A stretch of DNA of 64,000 bases from an uncultured Chelatococcus sp. (GTDB lineage Bacteria > Pseudomonadota > Alphaproteobacteria > Rhizobiales > Beijerinckiaceae): the NCBI GenBank assembly GCA_937863995.1, contig CALMIK010000049.1, forward strand, positions 1-64,000, read 5' to 3'. The notes under the pieces were generated by a model that did no database searches, was not told where the DNA came from, and saw only the letters and a program-made list of their open reading frames with translations. A program made the position numbers and the translations under genes. Positions 40,587-49,748 of this stretch are shown here, in pieces (within the stretch, counting starts at the first letter, position 1; each line of letters opens with the position of its first letter).

Positions 40587-41177
40587 ATGTTCACCCTCGC
40601 CGACGCGCAGACGTTCGAGCAGGAAATCAGGAAGAGCCGCTTTCGCGCCGTCGCCGGCCCGGTCGGAGACGACAGCGAGGCGCGCGATTTCATCGCCCGG
40701 CACGGCGATCCGGGAGCGGGGCACAATTGCTGGGCCTTCCGCGCGAGCGGGGTGTACCGTTTCAGCGACGACGGCGAGCCTGGCGGCACCGCCGGAAAGC
40801 CTATCCTGCAAGCCATCGACGGACAGGGGCTCGACAACGTCGCCGTGGTGGTGAGCCGCTGGTTCGGTGGCGTGCTGCTGGGCACAGGCGGGCTTGCTCG
40901 CGCTTATGGCGGTACGGCTGCGGCCTGTTTGCGCGCTGCCGGGCGGCGGGAGATCGTTGCCATGACCACGGTGGAGATCGGCTGCGCCTTTCCCGACGCC
41001 GGACGCATCAGGGCGCGGCTTGACGCCGTTTCCGGCGCGCGGGTGGAACGCGAGGAGTTTTCGGCGGCGGGGGTGAAAATGACCATTGCGTTGCCGAGCG
41101 CGGGGGCCGAGGCTTTCGTCCGACTGGTGACGGACATCACGCGCGGCCATGCGGCCATCGTTCAGCCTGATGCCTGA
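40587..41177 (+). CDS. YigZ/IMPACT family protein
   Basis: 196-aa protein of the UPF0029/IMPACT family. The N-terminal block KSRFRAVAGPV, then HNCWAFR, FSDDGEPGGTAGKPIL and VVVSRWFGGVLLGTGGL, are diagnostic. The C-terminal about 70 residues form the DUF1949-like domain. The role in bacteria is unclear, possibly in translation. It starts 8 bp after folC and ends 5 bp from the convergent YcjF-type gene. Confidence 0.88.
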   Translation: MFTLADAQTFEQEIRKSRFRAVAGPVGDDSEARDFIARHGDPGAGHNCWAFRASGVYRFSDDGEPGGTAGKPILQAIDGQGLDNVAVVVSRWFGGVLLGTGGLARAYGGTAAACLRAAGRREIVAMTTVEIGCAFPDAGRIRARLDAVSGARVEREEFSAAGVKMTIALPSAGAEAFVRLVTDITRGHAAIVQPDA

Positions 41178-41182
41178 TCGCC

Positions 41183-42229
41183 TTATGACGGATCACTGGG
41201 AGCCGATTTCGCGCCGCTGTTGAAGAGGCCGGAGGCGATGTCGGTGAAGCGGGGCGGCTCCACGGCCACGAAGGGCAGGGGGCGGCACACCTCGATGGCC
41301 GCGAGGCCGACCCGCACCGTGAGCAGCCCGTTGAGCACGCCCTCGCCGAGCTTGGCCGACAGGCGGGCGGCGAGGCCGAGCCCCAGCACCTGCTGGATGA
41401 TGTCGTCGCCCACGGCGATGCCGCCCGTGACGGCAAGATGCGACAGCACGTTGCCGGAAAGCCGCAGAAAGCCGAACAATCCGGGCCGCCCGCCGTAGAC
41501 GGCCGCGACGCGCCGCACCATCCGCGCCAATGCGTAGATGACGAACACCACGTCGATAATGGCGCGTGGGCTCACCGCCGTTACCAGCGATACCTGCTTG
41601 GCGCTGTTGGCGACTATGGCGCGCGCCGTGCGGTCGAGCGGCGCGAGCAGTTCCTGCTCGGCCACCGACAGCCTGTCGGCTGCGTCGATGATGGTGTCCG
41701 GGCCGATGGCGGCAAGCGCCGCGCGCGCCCGCGCGGTTTCCGGGCGCGCGGCGTAGATCGCCAGCAGGCTGTCGACGACGGCGGAAGCTGCCTTGTCGTC
41801 GTTGGCCTCGCGCGCCGCCACCGCCTTGCGGTGCAGCGCCTCGATGCGCTTTTCCCGCAGCACGCCCCGCAGCTCGCGCGCCAAAACGGCAATGAGCGCG
41901 ACGAGCGCTATCACCGCCAGCGCCAGCGCCGTCCAGCCGAGCGCGGGCGTGGTGACGAGAAGCTGTGACACCATGCGCTCGACGCCGAGCACGATCCACA
42001 GCAGCAGCAGCCCGCCGACAGCCGACACCAGCACGCCGAGCCATGGCGCGCGGGCCTTGCGCGCTGGCGCGATGGATGTGGCTTCGTCGTAGGGGGTGTC
42101 CGGCTCTTCTACCAGCACGGTATCGCGGTCGAGTTGCGTTTCGCGCGCGCTCTCGTCCGCGCCGGGGCGGCTTTCGGCAGTGCGGTTGTCGGAAGGGTCG
42201 AGGCGGAAGGCGCGCGGGGCTCTGCTCAT
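41183..42229 (-). CDS. YcjF/TIGR01620 (DUF697) membrane protein
   Basis: 348-aa inner-membrane protein. A 60-residue polar N-terminus precedes two membrane segments (about 62-82 and 96-116), then a cytoplasmic region and a DUF697 domain with a hydrophobic hairpin (VSLVTAVSPRAIIDVVFVIYAL; HLAVTGGIAVGDD). It is the normal partner of YcjX, encoded 9 bp upstream. Function is unknown; in enterobacteria the pair is heat-shock/phage-shock associated. Confidence 0.88.
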   Translation of the reverse strand: MSRAPRAFRLDPSDNRTAESRPGADESARETQLDRDTVLVEEPDTPYDEATSIAPARKARAPWLGVLVSAVGGLLLLWIVLGVERMVSQLLVTTPALGWTALALAVIALVALIAVLARELRGVLREKRIEALHRKAVAAREANDDKAASAVVDSLLAIYAARPETARARAALAAIGPDTIIDAADRLSVAEQELLAPLDRTARAIVANSAKQVSLVTAVSPRAIIDVVFVIYALARMVRRVAAVYGGRPGLFGFLRLSGNVLSHLAVTGGIAVGDDIIQQVLGLGLAARLSAKLGEGVLNGLLTVRVGLAAIEVCRPLPFVAVEPPRFTDIASGLFNSGAKSAPSDPS

Positions 42230-42238
42230 GGTCGATGT

Positions 42239-43729
42239 CTACAACAGCCGGTCGCCGATGAGAAACTCGATCGCGCGGTCGAGGCGGATGTGCGGCAGCG
42301 GCGGCAGCCGGCCCGCCGCATCCGCCGAGCGCTGCGGCGGGCGGAAACGCGGGAAGCGCAGCGCACCGGGCGCGACCGCGCCGTTGAACACGGCCTGCGG
42401 ATCGTCCGGCAACTCGCCGGGAAAGATCGCCGCTTCCGCGTTGCCGTCGAAAACGTCGTCGCCGATGCGCTCGCCCGCTTCCGGCGTGCCGATGATGGCG
42501 GGCAGCGTCTCGCGCCCGGCGCGCACGGAGCCCTCGCGGGTGGCGCGCACGGAGGCCAGCGCCACCACGTCCACCCGCGCGCCCGCGCCCTGGGTGCGCC
42601 GCATGGCGCGGGCGACGAGCAGGCGCAGGATGGCTTCCAGCCGGGCGTGGTCGGTGCGGTGCAGGTGGTCCGCCTTGGTGGCCGCAAACAGCACGCGTTC
42701 GATGCGCGGGGCGAAGATCTGGCTCAGCAGCGAGTTGCTGCCGGCGCGGAATGCGACCAGCACCTGATCGAGCGCCTCTTCGAGTTCGGCGAGCGCGAGC
42801 GGCCCGGAGTCGAGCGCCGACAGCACGTCGACGAGCACGATCTGCCGGTCGAGGCGGGCGAAATGATCGCGGAAGAACGGCCCCACCACGTGGGTCCGGT
42901 AGGCGTCGAAGCGCCGTTCCATTTGCGCGTGCAGGCTGCGCGCGGCTGGCGCGGATGCGCCGCCGACATCGAGCGGCGAGAAGGTGAGAGCGGGCGAGCC
43001 GGCAAGGTCGCCCGGCATCAGGAAACGGCCCGGCGGCGTGGTCGCGACTCGCTCCGGCCCCTCGCGCAGCGCTGTCAGATAATCCTTGAACAGGCTGCTG
43101 AGGCGCGCGATGTCCGGTTCGCTCGCGGGCTTCGCGGGGTCGAACTCCGCCAGCGCCGCGTGCCATGGAGCGGCGATGGCGGCGCGTTGGGGCGTGCGGC
43201 TCGCGGCCAGCGTCTCCCGCGACCAGTTTGTGAATGTCTTGTCGATGAGCGCGAGATCCACCAGCCATTCGCCGGGGTAGTCCACGATGTCGACGGCCAG
43301 GCTCGCCGGCCCCTGGCGCCAGCCCATCCGGCGCTCGTATTCGATAAGGACGCGCAGTTCCGCGATGCGCGTGGTCGACTCCGGCCAGCGCCTGTCGGGG
43401 CCGCCGAGCGTGGCGAGATGCTCCTCGAAGGGGAAACGCGGCACGGCGTCGTCGGGCTGGTCGTCGAGCAGCGCGCGCCTGATACGTCCTTCGCTGGAGG
43501 CGCGAAACACGGGCATGGGCGTGACGCCGATCAGGTGATGGACGAGCGCGGTGGTGAACACCGTCTTGCCCGAGCGCGACAGCCCGGTGACGCCCAGCCT
43601 GACGCGCGGCGACACCATGTTGGCGGCATAAGAGCCGATGTTGCGCAGCAGGCCGACGGTGGAATCGATGGAAGACGGGACTTTCACAGCAATAATTGTC
43701 CGAACCTCGGAACAGGCGCGATGCGCCAT
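42239..43729 (-). CDS. YcjX-family predicted ATPase/GTPase
   Basis: 496-aa P-loop NTPase of the YcjX (DUF463) family. Walker A is GVTGLSRSGKTVFTT (about 46-60), with DIVDYPGEW and the later VLFAATKADHLH as switch and base-recognition-like motifs. The start is uncertain: the ATG used gives a 14-residue lead, while a GTG at 43687 would give 482 aa, closer to relatives. It is followed by the YcjF-type gene and preceded at 18 bp by a sixA-like gene, forming one unit. Confidence 0.88.
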   Translation of the reverse strand: MAHRACSEVRTIIAVKVPSSIDSTVGLLRNIGSYAANMVSPRVRLGVTGLSRSGKTVFTTALVHHLIGVTPMPVFRASSEGRIRRALLDDQPDDAVPRFPFEEHLATLGGPDRRWPESTTRIAELRVLIEYERRMGWRQGPASLAVDIVDYPGEWLVDLALIDKTFTNWSRETLAASRTPQRAAIAAPWHAALAEFDPAKPASEPDIARLSSLFKDYLTALREGPERVATTPPGRFLMPGDLAGSPALTFSPLDVGGASAPAARSLHAQMERRFDAYRTHVVGPFFRDHFARLDRQIVLVDVLSALDSGPLALAELEEALDQVLVAFRAGSNSLLSQIFAPRIERVLFAATKADHLHRTDHARLEAILRLLVARAMRRTQGAGARVDVVALASVRATREGSVRAGRETLPAIIGTPEAGERIGDDVFDGNAEAAIFPGELPDDPQAVFNGAVAPGALRFPRFRPPQRSADAAGRLPPLPHIRLDRAIEFLIGDRLL

Positions 43730-43747
43730 GTTCCGTTTTCGCCGCCG

Positions 43748-44275
43748 TCAGTCATCGTCGCCGGAAAGGCTGCGCGGGGCGATGAACTTGTCGAGGCTGC
43801 CGGAGCGCGTTTCTATGTCGCCCCAATCTTCGATGTTGAAATCGATGACCGCGAGAGCGCCGGTGGGATACTTCTCCGCCAGCAGATTGCGCGCTTCCAC
43901 GTTGCCGCTGCCGATGAGGAAACGGGCGATTTCCTCGAAGCCCGGATTGTGGCCGACGAGCATCAGGGTGCCGACGGAAGGCTCGACCTCGCGGATGAGG
44001 AAAAGCAGCGCGCCCGGCCGCGCCTCGTAGATGCGCCTGTCGAAGCGCACCGGCACGGAGCGGCTGAGTTCCTGCTCGACGAGGTCCCATGTCTCGCGCG
44101 TGCGGCGAGCAGTGGAGACGACTGCGAAATCGGGAATAAGCCCGTGGGATTCGATATAGGCACCCATTCTGGGCGCGTCGGCGAGGCCACGGCGCCCGAG
44201 CGGGCGCTCATGATCGGCAATGCCCTCGGGCCAATCCGACTTTGCGTGGCGAAGCAGTATGAGGCGTCTGGACAT
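43748..44275 (-). CDS. SixA-like histidine phosphatase
   Basis: 175-aa phosphatase of the branch-2 histidine phosphatase/SixA group. The catalytic motif is LLRHAKSDWPEG, with a second Arg (TARRTRETW) and the conserved His in VGHNPGFEE. SixA removes phosphate from His residues of HPt/NPr-type proteins; the target here is unknown. It is first in a three-gene unit with ycjX and ycjF homologues. Confidence 0.88.
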   Translation of the reverse strand: MSRRLILLRHAKSDWPEGIADHERPLGRRGLADAPRMGAYIESHGLIPDFAVVSTARRTRETWDLVEQELSRSVPVRFDRRIYEARPGALLFLIREVEPSVGTLMLVGHNPGFEEIARFLIGSGNVEARNLLAEKYPTGALAVIDFNIEDWGDIETRSGSLDKFIAPRSLSGDDD

Positions 44276-44379
44276 GTTGCGAAGCGATCCCGTGGAATCA
44301 GGCTGTTACAAGATAGTGAGCGGAGAACTACTCGAAAAGACCCGCACAGTGACTATTCCATCGCGGCATAACGATTCGG

Positions 44380-45006
44380 TTAACCGATCGCCGCCGATGC
44401 GATGCGTTTCACGCCGGCTTCGTTCATGTCACGCCAGGCTGCGGCCAGCGAGCCGTCGAGGTCGATGGCGCGGCAGGCATCCTCGATTACGTCCACTTCA
44501 AAGCCGAGACGGCGCGCGTCGAGCGCGCTCCATGCGACGCAGAAATCGGTCGCCAGCCCCGCGATGACGAGGCGGCTGAAGCCGCGTTCCCGCAGATAGC
44601 CGTTGAGACCGGTCGGTGTCGCGCGGTCGGCGGCGAAGAAGGCGGAGTAGCTGTCGATGCCGCGATGATGTCCCTTGCGGGCGATGAATTCGGCATGCGG
44701 CACGTCGAGAGCGGCGTGGAACGCCGCGCCATGCGTATCCTGTACGCAATGATCCGGCCACAATGTCTGGGGGCCGTAAGGCAGCGGGATGGTATCGAAC
44801 GTGTTCCTGCCGGGATGCGAGGACGCGAACGATGCATGGCCGGGTGGATGCCAGTCCTGCGTCAGCGCGACGTGGGCGAACAGCCGCGCCACGCGGTTGA
44901 GAACGGGCACGATTTCCGCGCCGCCGGGAACGCCAAGGGCGCCGCCGGGCATGAAGTCGTTCTGCGCATCGACGATGAGCAGGAGTGTGTCAGATTGACG
45001 CGTCAT
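44380..45006 (-). CDS. pncA: Nicotinamidase
   Basis: 208-aa isochorismatase-fold amidase converting nicotinamide to nicotinate in NAD salvage. Catalytic Asp in LIVDAQNDFMPGGALGV, Lys in IARKGHHRGIDSYSAF and nucleophile Cys in GLATDFCVAWSALDARR; the metal-binding DWHPPGHASF is intact. The start MTRQSDTLL follows GAGAAG. Together with pncB at 61 kb it completes conversion of nicotinamide to NaMN. It is divergent from irr. Confidence 0.95.
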   Translation of the reverse strand: MTRQSDTLLLIVDAQNDFMPGGALGVPGGAEIVPVLNRVARLFAHVALTQDWHPPGHASFASSHPGRNTFDTIPLPYGPQTLWPDHCVQDTHGAAFHAALDVPHAEFIARKGHHRGIDSYSAFFAADRATPTGLNGYLRERGFSRLVIAGLATDFCVAWSALDARRLGFEVDVIEDACRAIDLDGSLAAAWRDMNEAGVKRIASAAIG

Positions 45007-45241
45007 CGCATGCTTCTCTTCCCGACACCGGTCACTGCAGGCACTCTGATGCAGCATCGCCGTTTTTATGGCGCGTCCGGCGCGCGCACAAGTGCCGCAA
45101 GCGGCGCAAGTTCTGCATGTTCCCTAAAAACGCCGGCATGCATGCGGCGCAGGCATGCATGAAGCGTTCGGCGCGGCGGGGTGCGCATACGCTCTTGCGG
45201 CGACTGCAATCTATTCTTATGATAGGTCAAATGTTTGATCT

Positions 45242-45784
45242 ATGAAACACAGGCAGGAGATGTTGAAGGTGGCGAATTTGCAGGTCAGGGCGATTGCCGT
45301 CGAGGATCCGGAGCTGGATGCGCCGGTGCCGGGCGCTGTCGTCGGCAGCCGCGTTCCGCAGGGGGTGACCAAGGGATGCCCGGTTCACCAGCTGCGTGAG
45401 GAGCTTCGCCGCGTCGGCCTGCGTCCCACTCGCCAGCGCGTTTCGCTAGGGTGGCTGCTGTTCGCCAAGGGCGACCGCCACGTCACGGCTGAAATGCTGT
45501 ATGAAGAGGCGACCAGGGCGCGTGTGCCGGTGTCGCTCGCGACCGTGTACAACACGTTGCACCAGTTCACTGAGGCGGGCCTTCTGCGCGAGCTGGCGGT
45601 GGATGGATCGAAGACCTACTTCGACACCAACGTCTCCGATCACCATCATTTCTTCGTCGAGGGCGAGGAAGACCTGTTCGACATCCCGAATTCCGGCATC
45701 GCGGTCGAAACCCTGCCGGATGTTCCCGATGGGATGGAAATCGCACGCGTCGACGTCATCGTGCGGCTGCGCCGCAAATCCTGA
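45242..45784 (+). CDS. irr: Iron response regulator Irr (Fur family)
   Basis: 180-aa Fur-family regulator of haem and iron genes. Haem-regulatory motif GCPVH at 45-49 (Cys-Pro), DNA-binding domain LRRVGLRPTRQRVSLGWLLF with SLATVYNTLHQFTEAG, and the His cluster DHHHFF (134-136), the second haem ligand in Bradyrhizobium Irr. Haem therefore may control its stability or activity. The N-terminal 40 residues are longer than usual, and an internal ATG at 45260 directly after CAGGAG is an alternative start. A strong terminator follows. Confidence 0.93.
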   Translation: MKHRQEMLKVANLQVRAIAVEDPELDAPVPGAVVGSRVPQGVTKGCPVHQLREELRRVGLRPTRQRVSLGWLLFAKGDRHVTAEMLYEEATRARVPVSLATVYNTLHQFTEAGLLRELAVDGSKTYFDTNVSDHHHFFVEGEEDLFDIPNSGIAVETLPDVPDGMEIARVDVIVRLRRKS

Positions 45785-45875
45785 CGCTACAGAGTGCCGT
45801 GGCGCCGTAAATTCTCGACGGCACCTGCCGCACGGTAGCAGAATACGTTGGTGCCTATCACTGGCATGATCGATC

Positions 45876-45901
45876 GGGAGGGGCGCTGCCCCTCCCTTTT
45901 T
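45876..45901 (+). terminator. Intrinsic terminator of irr
   Basis: Perfect 9-bp stem GGGAGGGGC/GCCCCTCCC with a 3-nt loop, followed by TTTTTG. It lies between the convergent irr and acyl-CoA dehydrogenase genes. Confidence 0.93.
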
Positions 45902-45919
45902 GTTGCGCTCTCAGCCCGA

Positions 45920-47683
45920 TCAGAAAGCGTCCGACGGCAGTGCCGAGATCGGCTGAGCGCCGGCGGCGAGCGCGCGGTCGAGGCCGTATACCTGCGGCAG
46001 CACGCGCGTCACAAAGAAACGGGCGACGTGGAGCTTGTTGCCGTGCAGCTCGGATTCTTCCGCCTGCGTTGCGGCCGCGCCGGCGATCCTGACCCAGACC
46101 CAGCCCAGCGATACCAGCGCGAAGAAACGCAGGTAATCGGTAGCTGCGGCACCCGTTGCCGAGGGATCGGCTGCCGCCTGATCGTGCAGACGGGCGGTCG
46201 CTGTCTGCAGGAGCGCGAAGGCCTCGCGCACCGGCGCGGCGATGTCGGCGATATCCGCGGAGGCGGCCGCTAGATCGGCCTCGATCAGGCCAAAAAAGTG
46301 CTTCGGCAGCGCGCCGCCGTCGAGCGACAGCTTGCGCCCCACGAGATCGGCGGCCTGCACGCCGTTCGTGCCCTCGTAGATCTGTGCGATGCGCGCATCG
46401 CGCACGAACTGCTCGACGCCCCATTCATGGATGTAGCCGTGACCGCCGAAAACCTGCTGGGCGAGCACCGCGCCCTCGAAGCCGAGGTCGGTGAAGGCGG
46501 CCTTGATGACCGGCGTCAGCAGGGCGACGTTGCCGTCGGCCACGGCCCGCTCGGTCGCGTCGGCAAGGCCGGCTGCCTTGTCCATCTCGAGCGCCGTCCA
46601 GATGGCGAGGCCGCGCGCCGCCTCGACGAAGGAGCGCACGGTGAGCAGCATCTTGCGCACGTCGGCGTGCTCTATGATCGGCACGAGCGGCGTGGCGCCG
46701 TCGACGGAGCGGCCCTGCAGGCGCTCCTTCGCGTAACGCGCGGCCTTCTGGTAGGCGGCGTCGGCGATGCCGAGGCCCTGAATGCCGACGAAGAGCCGTT
46801 CCGCGTTCATCATCGTGAACATGGCGGCAAGGCCCTTGTTGGGCTCGCCGACGAGCCAGCCGACAGCGCCGTCGTAGTTCATGACGCAGGTTGGCTGCGC
46901 GTGGATGCCCATCTTCTTTTCGAGCGAGCCGACCGAGAACGTGTTGCGCTCACCCAGCGATCCGTCTTCGTTGACGAAGAACTTCGGCACGAGGAACAGG
47001 CTGATGCCCTTGACGCCCTTGGGCGCGCCGGGCAGGCGGGCGAGCACCAGATGGATGATGTTGCCGCCGAAATCGTGGTCGCCGGACGAGATGAAGATCT
47101 TGCTTCCCGTCACCTTGTAGGAGCCGTCTGCCTGCGGCTCGGCCTGGGTCTTGAGCAGCCCGAGATCGGTGCCCGCACCGGCTTCGGTGAGCGCCATGGC
47201 GCCCGTCCACTCGCCGCTGATCATCTTCGGCAAGTAGGTTGCCTTCAGCGTGTCGCTGGCGTGGTGGCCGATGGCCTCGGTCGCGCCGCGCGTCAAGCCG
47301 GGAAACAGGCCAAACGACAGGTTCGAGGCCGATAGCAGTTCGTCCGAGAGGATCTGCAGCACGCGCGGCAGTCCCTGTCCGCCGTATTCCGGATCGCCCG
47401 AGAGGCCGGACCAGCCGGCCTCCGCGAAGGCGCGGTAGGCGTCGGCAAATCCCTTGGGGGTATGCACCGCGCCGTCGACGAGCCGGCTGCCTTCCTCGTC
47501 GCCGGACAGGTTGAGCGGCTGGATCGTTTCGGCGAAGAAGCGGCCGGCCTCCTCCAGGATGCTGGCGGCGAACTCGGCGTTGACTTCCGAGAAAGCGGGC
47601 AGCTTCTCACCGAGGTCGTCGATGGCGAACACTTCGGACAGCAGAAAGGCGATGTCGGCGATGGGCGGCGTATACTCGGACAT
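45920..47683 (-). CDS. Acyl-CoA dehydrogenase (long form, C-terminal extension)
   Basis: 587-aa FAD acyl-CoA dehydrogenase with the acyl-CoA dehydrogenase C-terminal-like extension found in about 590-aa enzymes. FAD-binding MALTEAGAGTDLG and SGSKIFISSGDHD-like blocks, and the GGHGYIHEWGVEQFVRDARI/QIYEGTNGVQA region, are present; the latter holds the typical IYEGT segment. It passes electrons to ETF, and the ETF-QO gene is upstream on the same strand. The start MSEYTPPIAD follows AGGAG. Substrate chain length is unknown. Confidence 0.92.
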   Translation of the reverse strand: MSEYTPPIADIAFLLSEVFAIDDLGEKLPAFSEVNAEFAASILEEAGRFFAETIQPLNLSGDEEGSRLVDGAVHTPKGFADAYRAFAEAGWSGLSGDPEYGGQGLPRVLQILSDELLSASNLSFGLFPGLTRGATEAIGHHASDTLKATYLPKMISGEWTGAMALTEAGAGTDLGLLKTQAEPQADGSYKVTGSKIFISSGDHDFGGNIIHLVLARLPGAPKGVKGISLFLVPKFFVNEDGSLGERNTFSVGSLEKKMGIHAQPTCVMNYDGAVGWLVGEPNKGLAAMFTMMNAERLFVGIQGLGIADAAYQKAARYAKERLQGRSVDGATPLVPIIEHADVRKMLLTVRSFVEAARGLAIWTALEMDKAAGLADATERAVADGNVALLTPVIKAAFTDLGFEGAVLAQQVFGGHGYIHEWGVEQFVRDARIAQIYEGTNGVQAADLVGRKLSLDGGALPKHFFGLIEADLAAASADIADIAAPVREAFALLQTATARLHDQAAADPSATGAAATDYLRFFALVSLGWVWVRIAGAAATQAEESELHGNKLHVARFFVTRVLPQVYGLDRALAAGAQPISALPSDAF

Positions 47684-48003
47684 GGCTGGCGCTCCTGATT
47701 GGACTGGAGATTTTCCGAATTTCGCGGACTCGAAAAATACCCTGCAATTCTTGATTTGGAGCGAATTCATGTCGATCGGATGAATCCGCCCGATTGGAAT
47801 GCGTTCCAGGAAGCGAGGTAGCAGGGAACCCCGCTTCCGACCATGCGTCATATCAAGCAAAACGCGTCTTCGCACATGCAAAAACGCACTGGCAAGCACC
47901 TCAATTAGTCTCTATCGATGCAATGCCGCGAGCGGTTGCGGATGAGACCTTTTACTTTGGTGTCGTTCTATTATAGAGCGGCCGTCCGAGTACGCTCCGG
48001 TGC
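47684..48003. other. Intergenic region between ETF-QO and the acyl-CoA dehydrogenase
   Basis: 320 bp with R2 repeat copy b (47753-47806), a GGAAGCG/CGCTTCC hairpin (about 47811-47840) and likely the dehydrogenase promoter. No gene seen. Confidence 0.5.
47753..47806. repeat. Dispersed repeat, family R2 copy b
   Basis: 54-bp block GATTTGGAGCGAA to GATTGGAATGCGTTC, aligning without gaps to 9031-9084 at 41 of 54 positions. It lies about 70 bp upstream of the acyl-CoA dehydrogenase start, so it may sit in its leader. Confidence 0.6.
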
Positions 48004-49686
48004 TTACATGTTCGGGTAGTTCGGACCGCCGCCGCCTTCCGGCGGCACCCAGGTGATGTTCTGCGACGGGTCCTTGATGTCGCACGTCTTGCAGTGCACG
48101 CAGTTCTGCGCATTGATGACGAAGCGCGGATCTTTACGCGCCGCCTCGTCGGCATAGACCACCTCGTAAACGCCCGCGGGGCAGTAGAGCCGCGCCGGCT
48201 CGCCGTAGAGCGGCAGGTTGCGCGCGATCGGAATCGTGGGATCGGTGAGCTTGAGGTGGGCCGGCTGGTCTTCCTCGTGGGCGGTGTTGGAGATAAACAC
48301 CGACGACAGCTTGTCGAAGGTCAGCACGCCGTCGGGCTTGGCGTAGGTGAGGGGCTTCACCTGCGCGATGGGCTTGAGCGAATCCGCATCGCGCTTCTTG
48401 TGGCGCAACGTGCCGAAGGGCGACCAGCCGGTCAGCGTGTTCAGCCACATGTCGAGGCCGCCGAGAGCCACGCCGGCGAACGTGCCGAAGCGCGACCACA
48501 GCGGCTTGACGTTGCGCACCGGCTTCAAGTCGCGGCCGATGCTCGAAGTGCGCCAGCCGTTTTCGTAATCCCGCAGGACGTCGCCCGCGCGGCCGGCACC
48601 GAGCGCCGCGACCACGGATTCCGCCGCCAGCATGCCGGATGCAATGGCGTTGTGGCTGCCCTTGATACGCGGCACGTTGACGAAGCCCGCCGCGCAGCCG
48701 ACGAGCGCGCCGCCGGGAAAGGCCAGTGTCGGCACGGACTGCCAGCCGCCCTCGGTGATGGCGCGTGCGCCGTAGGAGAGGCGCTTGCCGCCCTCGAACG
48801 TGTCGCGCACCATGGGGTGCGTCTTGAACCGCTGGAATTCGTCGAAGGGGGAAAGTGTCGGGTTGCTGTAATCCAGATGGATGACGAAGCCGACCGCGAC
48901 CAGGTTGTCTTCGAAGTGGTACAGGAACGAACCGCCGCCGGTGCCGGAATCGAGCGGCCAGCCGAAGCTGTGCTGCACCAGGCCGGGGCGGAAGCGCGAC
49001 GGATCGACCTGCCACAGTTCCTTGAGGCCGATGCCGAATTTTTGCGGCGAGCGGTCCTTGTCGAGCCCGAAACGGGCGATGAGCTGCTTCGTGAGGCTGC
49101 CGCGCGCGCCCTCGGCGAACAACGTGTACTTGCCGCGCAGCTCCATGCCGCGGGTGTAATCAGGTTTGTGCTCGCCGCTGCGGTCAATGCCCATGTCGCC
49201 CGTGGCGATGCCGAGAACCTCGCCGTCATCGCCGTACAACACCTCGGCGGCGGCGAATCCGGGATAGATCTCGACGCCGAGCGCCTCGGCGCGGGTCGCC
49301 AGAAAGCGCGTCACGTTGCCGAGCGAGCCGATGAAATTGCCGTGGTTCTGCATCAGCGGCGGCATGAGGATGTTAGGCAGCCTGATGCCGCCCGAAGGGC
49401 CGAGCAGATAGAAATGATCGGCCGAAACCTCGGTCGTGAGCGGGCGGTCGCTTGCGTCGCGCCAGTCGGGCAGAAGCGCGTCGAGCCCCGACGGATCGAT
49501 CACCGCGCCGGACAGGATATGCGCGCCGACCTCGGACCCTTTTTCGACGACGACGACGCTGACGTCGGAACCGCTTTCCTCAGCCAGTTGCCTGATGCGG
49601 ATCGCCGCCGCGAGACCTGCCGGTCCCGCACCCACGATCACAACATCGAAATCCATCGATTCGCGGCTGTCGCCCGCATCCGTCAT
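48004..49686 (-). CDS. Electron-transfer flavoprotein-ubiquinone oxidoreductase
   Basis: 560-aa inner-membrane-associated flavo-iron-sulfur protein moving electrons from ETF to ubiquinone. N-terminal FAD site VVIVGAGPAGLAAAIRI; quinone/membrane region in the centre; and the C-terminal 4Fe-4S cluster CPAGVYE with NCVHCKTCDIKDPSQNITW. The start MTDAGDSRES follows GAGAGG. It completes the beta-oxidation electron path with the neighbouring acyl-CoA dehydrogenase. A 16-bp palindrome lies 63 bp upstream, and a TetR gene precedes it on the same strand. Confidence 0.95.
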   Translation of the reverse strand: MTDAGDSRESMDFDVVIVGAGPAGLAAAIRIRQLAEESGSDVSVVVVEKGSEVGAHILSGAVIDPSGLDALLPDWRDASDRPLTTEVSADHFYLLGPSGGIRLPNILMPPLMQNHGNFIGSLGNVTRFLATRAEALGVEIYPGFAAAEVLYGDDGEVLGIATGDMGIDRSGEHKPDYTRGMELRGKYTLFAEGARGSLTKQLIARFGLDKDRSPQKFGIGLKELWQVDPSRFRPGLVQHSFGWPLDSGTGGGSFLYHFEDNLVAVGFVIHLDYSNPTLSPFDEFQRFKTHPMVRDTFEGGKRLSYGARAITEGGWQSVPTLAFPGGALVGCAAGFVNVPRIKGSHNAIASGMLAAESVVAALGAGRAGDVLRDYENGWRTSSIGRDLKPVRNVKPLWSRFGTFAGVALGGLDMWLNTLTGWSPFGTLRHKKRDADSLKPIAQVKPLTYAKPDGVLTFDKLSSVFISNTAHEEDQPAHLKLTDPTIPIARNLPLYGEPARLYCPAGVYEVVYADEAARKDPRFVINAQNCVHCKTCDIKDPSQNITWVPPEGGGGPNYPNM

Positions 49687-49748
49687 CGTTACCTCTCCCA
49701 AACCTTCAGGTGCGCGGTGGCCGCAGGCAAAAATGGCGACCAAGCTTC

